Shown here piece after piece: positions 12,068 to 12,401 of a stretch of 12,401 nt of DNA. Under the pieces are notes generated by a model. It was given only the letters and a program-made list of their open reading frames with translations, was not told the origin of the DNA and did no database searches. This DNA is from an uncultured Collinsella sp. (lineage in GTDB: Bacteria > Actinomycetota > Coriobacteriia > Coriobacteriales > Coriobacteriaceae), in contig URUW01000036.1 in assembly GCA_900551205.1 (NCBI GenBank), positions 1 through 12,401 of the forward strand, given 5' to 3'. Both the position numbers and the translations under genes were made by a program. Within the stretch, counting starts at the first letter, position 1. The number at the start of each line of letters is the position of its first letter.

Positions 12068-12401
12068 ATGAAAACCGTCAATCGTCTGGCCTCCTTTACC
12101 AAGGCCGACCACCGTTATGTGTACCTGGGCACGAGCGTCATCGCAGCGCTCGGCCTGGCGTTTAGCCAGCGCAACCCCACGCCGCTGAGCTTCTTGGCGC
12201 CTACGGGCGTGTTCCAAGACTGCCTCTGGGCAATCCTTTGGGCCTGGCTCGTCGTGTCGGCGGCGGCGCTCGTCACCAAACTCATGCATTGGAATGACTA
12301 TCGCGAAACGTCGCCGTTTGCTTCCGAGCGCTTTCGTCGCAGCGCGCGCCAGGGCAGCTATGTCGTGGTCGCCATTGCGGCGATCTTCTTTATCGACCGT
12401 T
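12068..12401 (+). CDS. Membrane protein, probable amino-acid ABC transporter permease, partial at the right edge
   Basis: The frame opens at ATG 12068 and is open for 111 codons to the window edge. GGAGGC precedes the ATG by three to four bases, nine bases after the binding-protein stop, so the two are one operon. Three hydrophobic segments are visible: about residues 18-34 (VYLGTSVIAALGLAFSQ), 51-73 (DCLWAILWAWLVVSAAALVT) and 96-110 (GSYVVVAIAAIFFI), separated by charged loops such as NDYRETSPFASERFRRS. The HisM/GlnP-type permease domain with its EAA loop has not yet started, so this would be an N-terminal extension of a large permease, or a separate small membrane protein. The position, rather than any motif, supports the permease call. 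Confidence 0.6.
   Translation, partial: MKTVNRLASFTKADHRYVYLGTSVIAALGLAFSQRNPTPLSFLAPTGVFQDCLWAILWAWLVVSAAALVTKLMHWNDYRETSPFASERFRRSARQGSYVVVAIAAIFFIDR

Noticed and set aside
11144..12289. Minus-strand open frame of 381 codons opposite the binding-protein gene
   Set aside because: Overlaps a clear lipoprotein gene and the next gene start; composition is that of antisense.

Overview
The window looks like a chromosomal stretch of a high-GC gut actinobacterium, most probably a Coriobacteriia member close to Collinsella. I infer this from the strong GC bias at third codon positions, the protein flavour, and small extragenic palindromes that I associate with that group; no database was searched. 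It holds ten protein-coding genes plus one cut at each edge (included in the count of twelve CDS features below less none), no rRNA, tRNA or CRISPR that I can see, and no transposase gene.

Layout. Bases 1-1443 (minus strand) carry an MFS exporter followed by the 5' part of a low-molecular-weight protein-tyrosine-phosphatase-like gene. A 161-base divergent region with two palindromes and a good promoter separates these from the central cluster at 1605-7500, all on the plus strand: an LpdD-like domain fused to an IPP-isomerase-like Nudix domain, an SLC13/DASS-type anion transporter, a UbiD-family decarboxylase of the LpdC (gallate decarboxylase) type, a UbiX flavin prenyltransferase and a MerR/GyrI-type regulator. 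Then come an AAA_14/DUF4143 ATPase preceded by two related palindromes, a single-pass membrane protein of unknown function, a LacX-like aldose 1-epimerase, and the start of an amino-acid ABC uptake operon (Tat-type lipoprotein binding protein, then a membrane protein running off the edge).

How the central cluster may work. UbiX makes prenylated FMN (prFMN) from FMN and dimethylallyl phosphate, UbiD uses prFMN for non-oxidative (de)carboxylation of an aromatic acid, and LpdD-like proteins are associated with prFMN handling. Here the LpdD-like domain is physically fused to a Nudix domain that keeps the metal ligands of type 1 IPP isomerase but has alanine where the catalytic cysteine should be. 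The fusion suggests a dedicated link between prenyl-phosphate supply, cofactor maturation and decarboxylation, possibly by making dimethylallyl phosphate from the diphosphate. The SLC13 carrier would import the carboxylate and the MerR/GyrI protein could sense a ligand. This is the most interesting content of the window.

Between genes there are several hairpins and palindromes: a dispersed element with TGTGACAAAGGGA-type arms seen three times, a perfect 19-base inverted repeat, GC-rich leader hairpins in front of three cluster genes, and two tandem palindromes before the ATPase gene. No gene-free stretch exceeds 300 bases.
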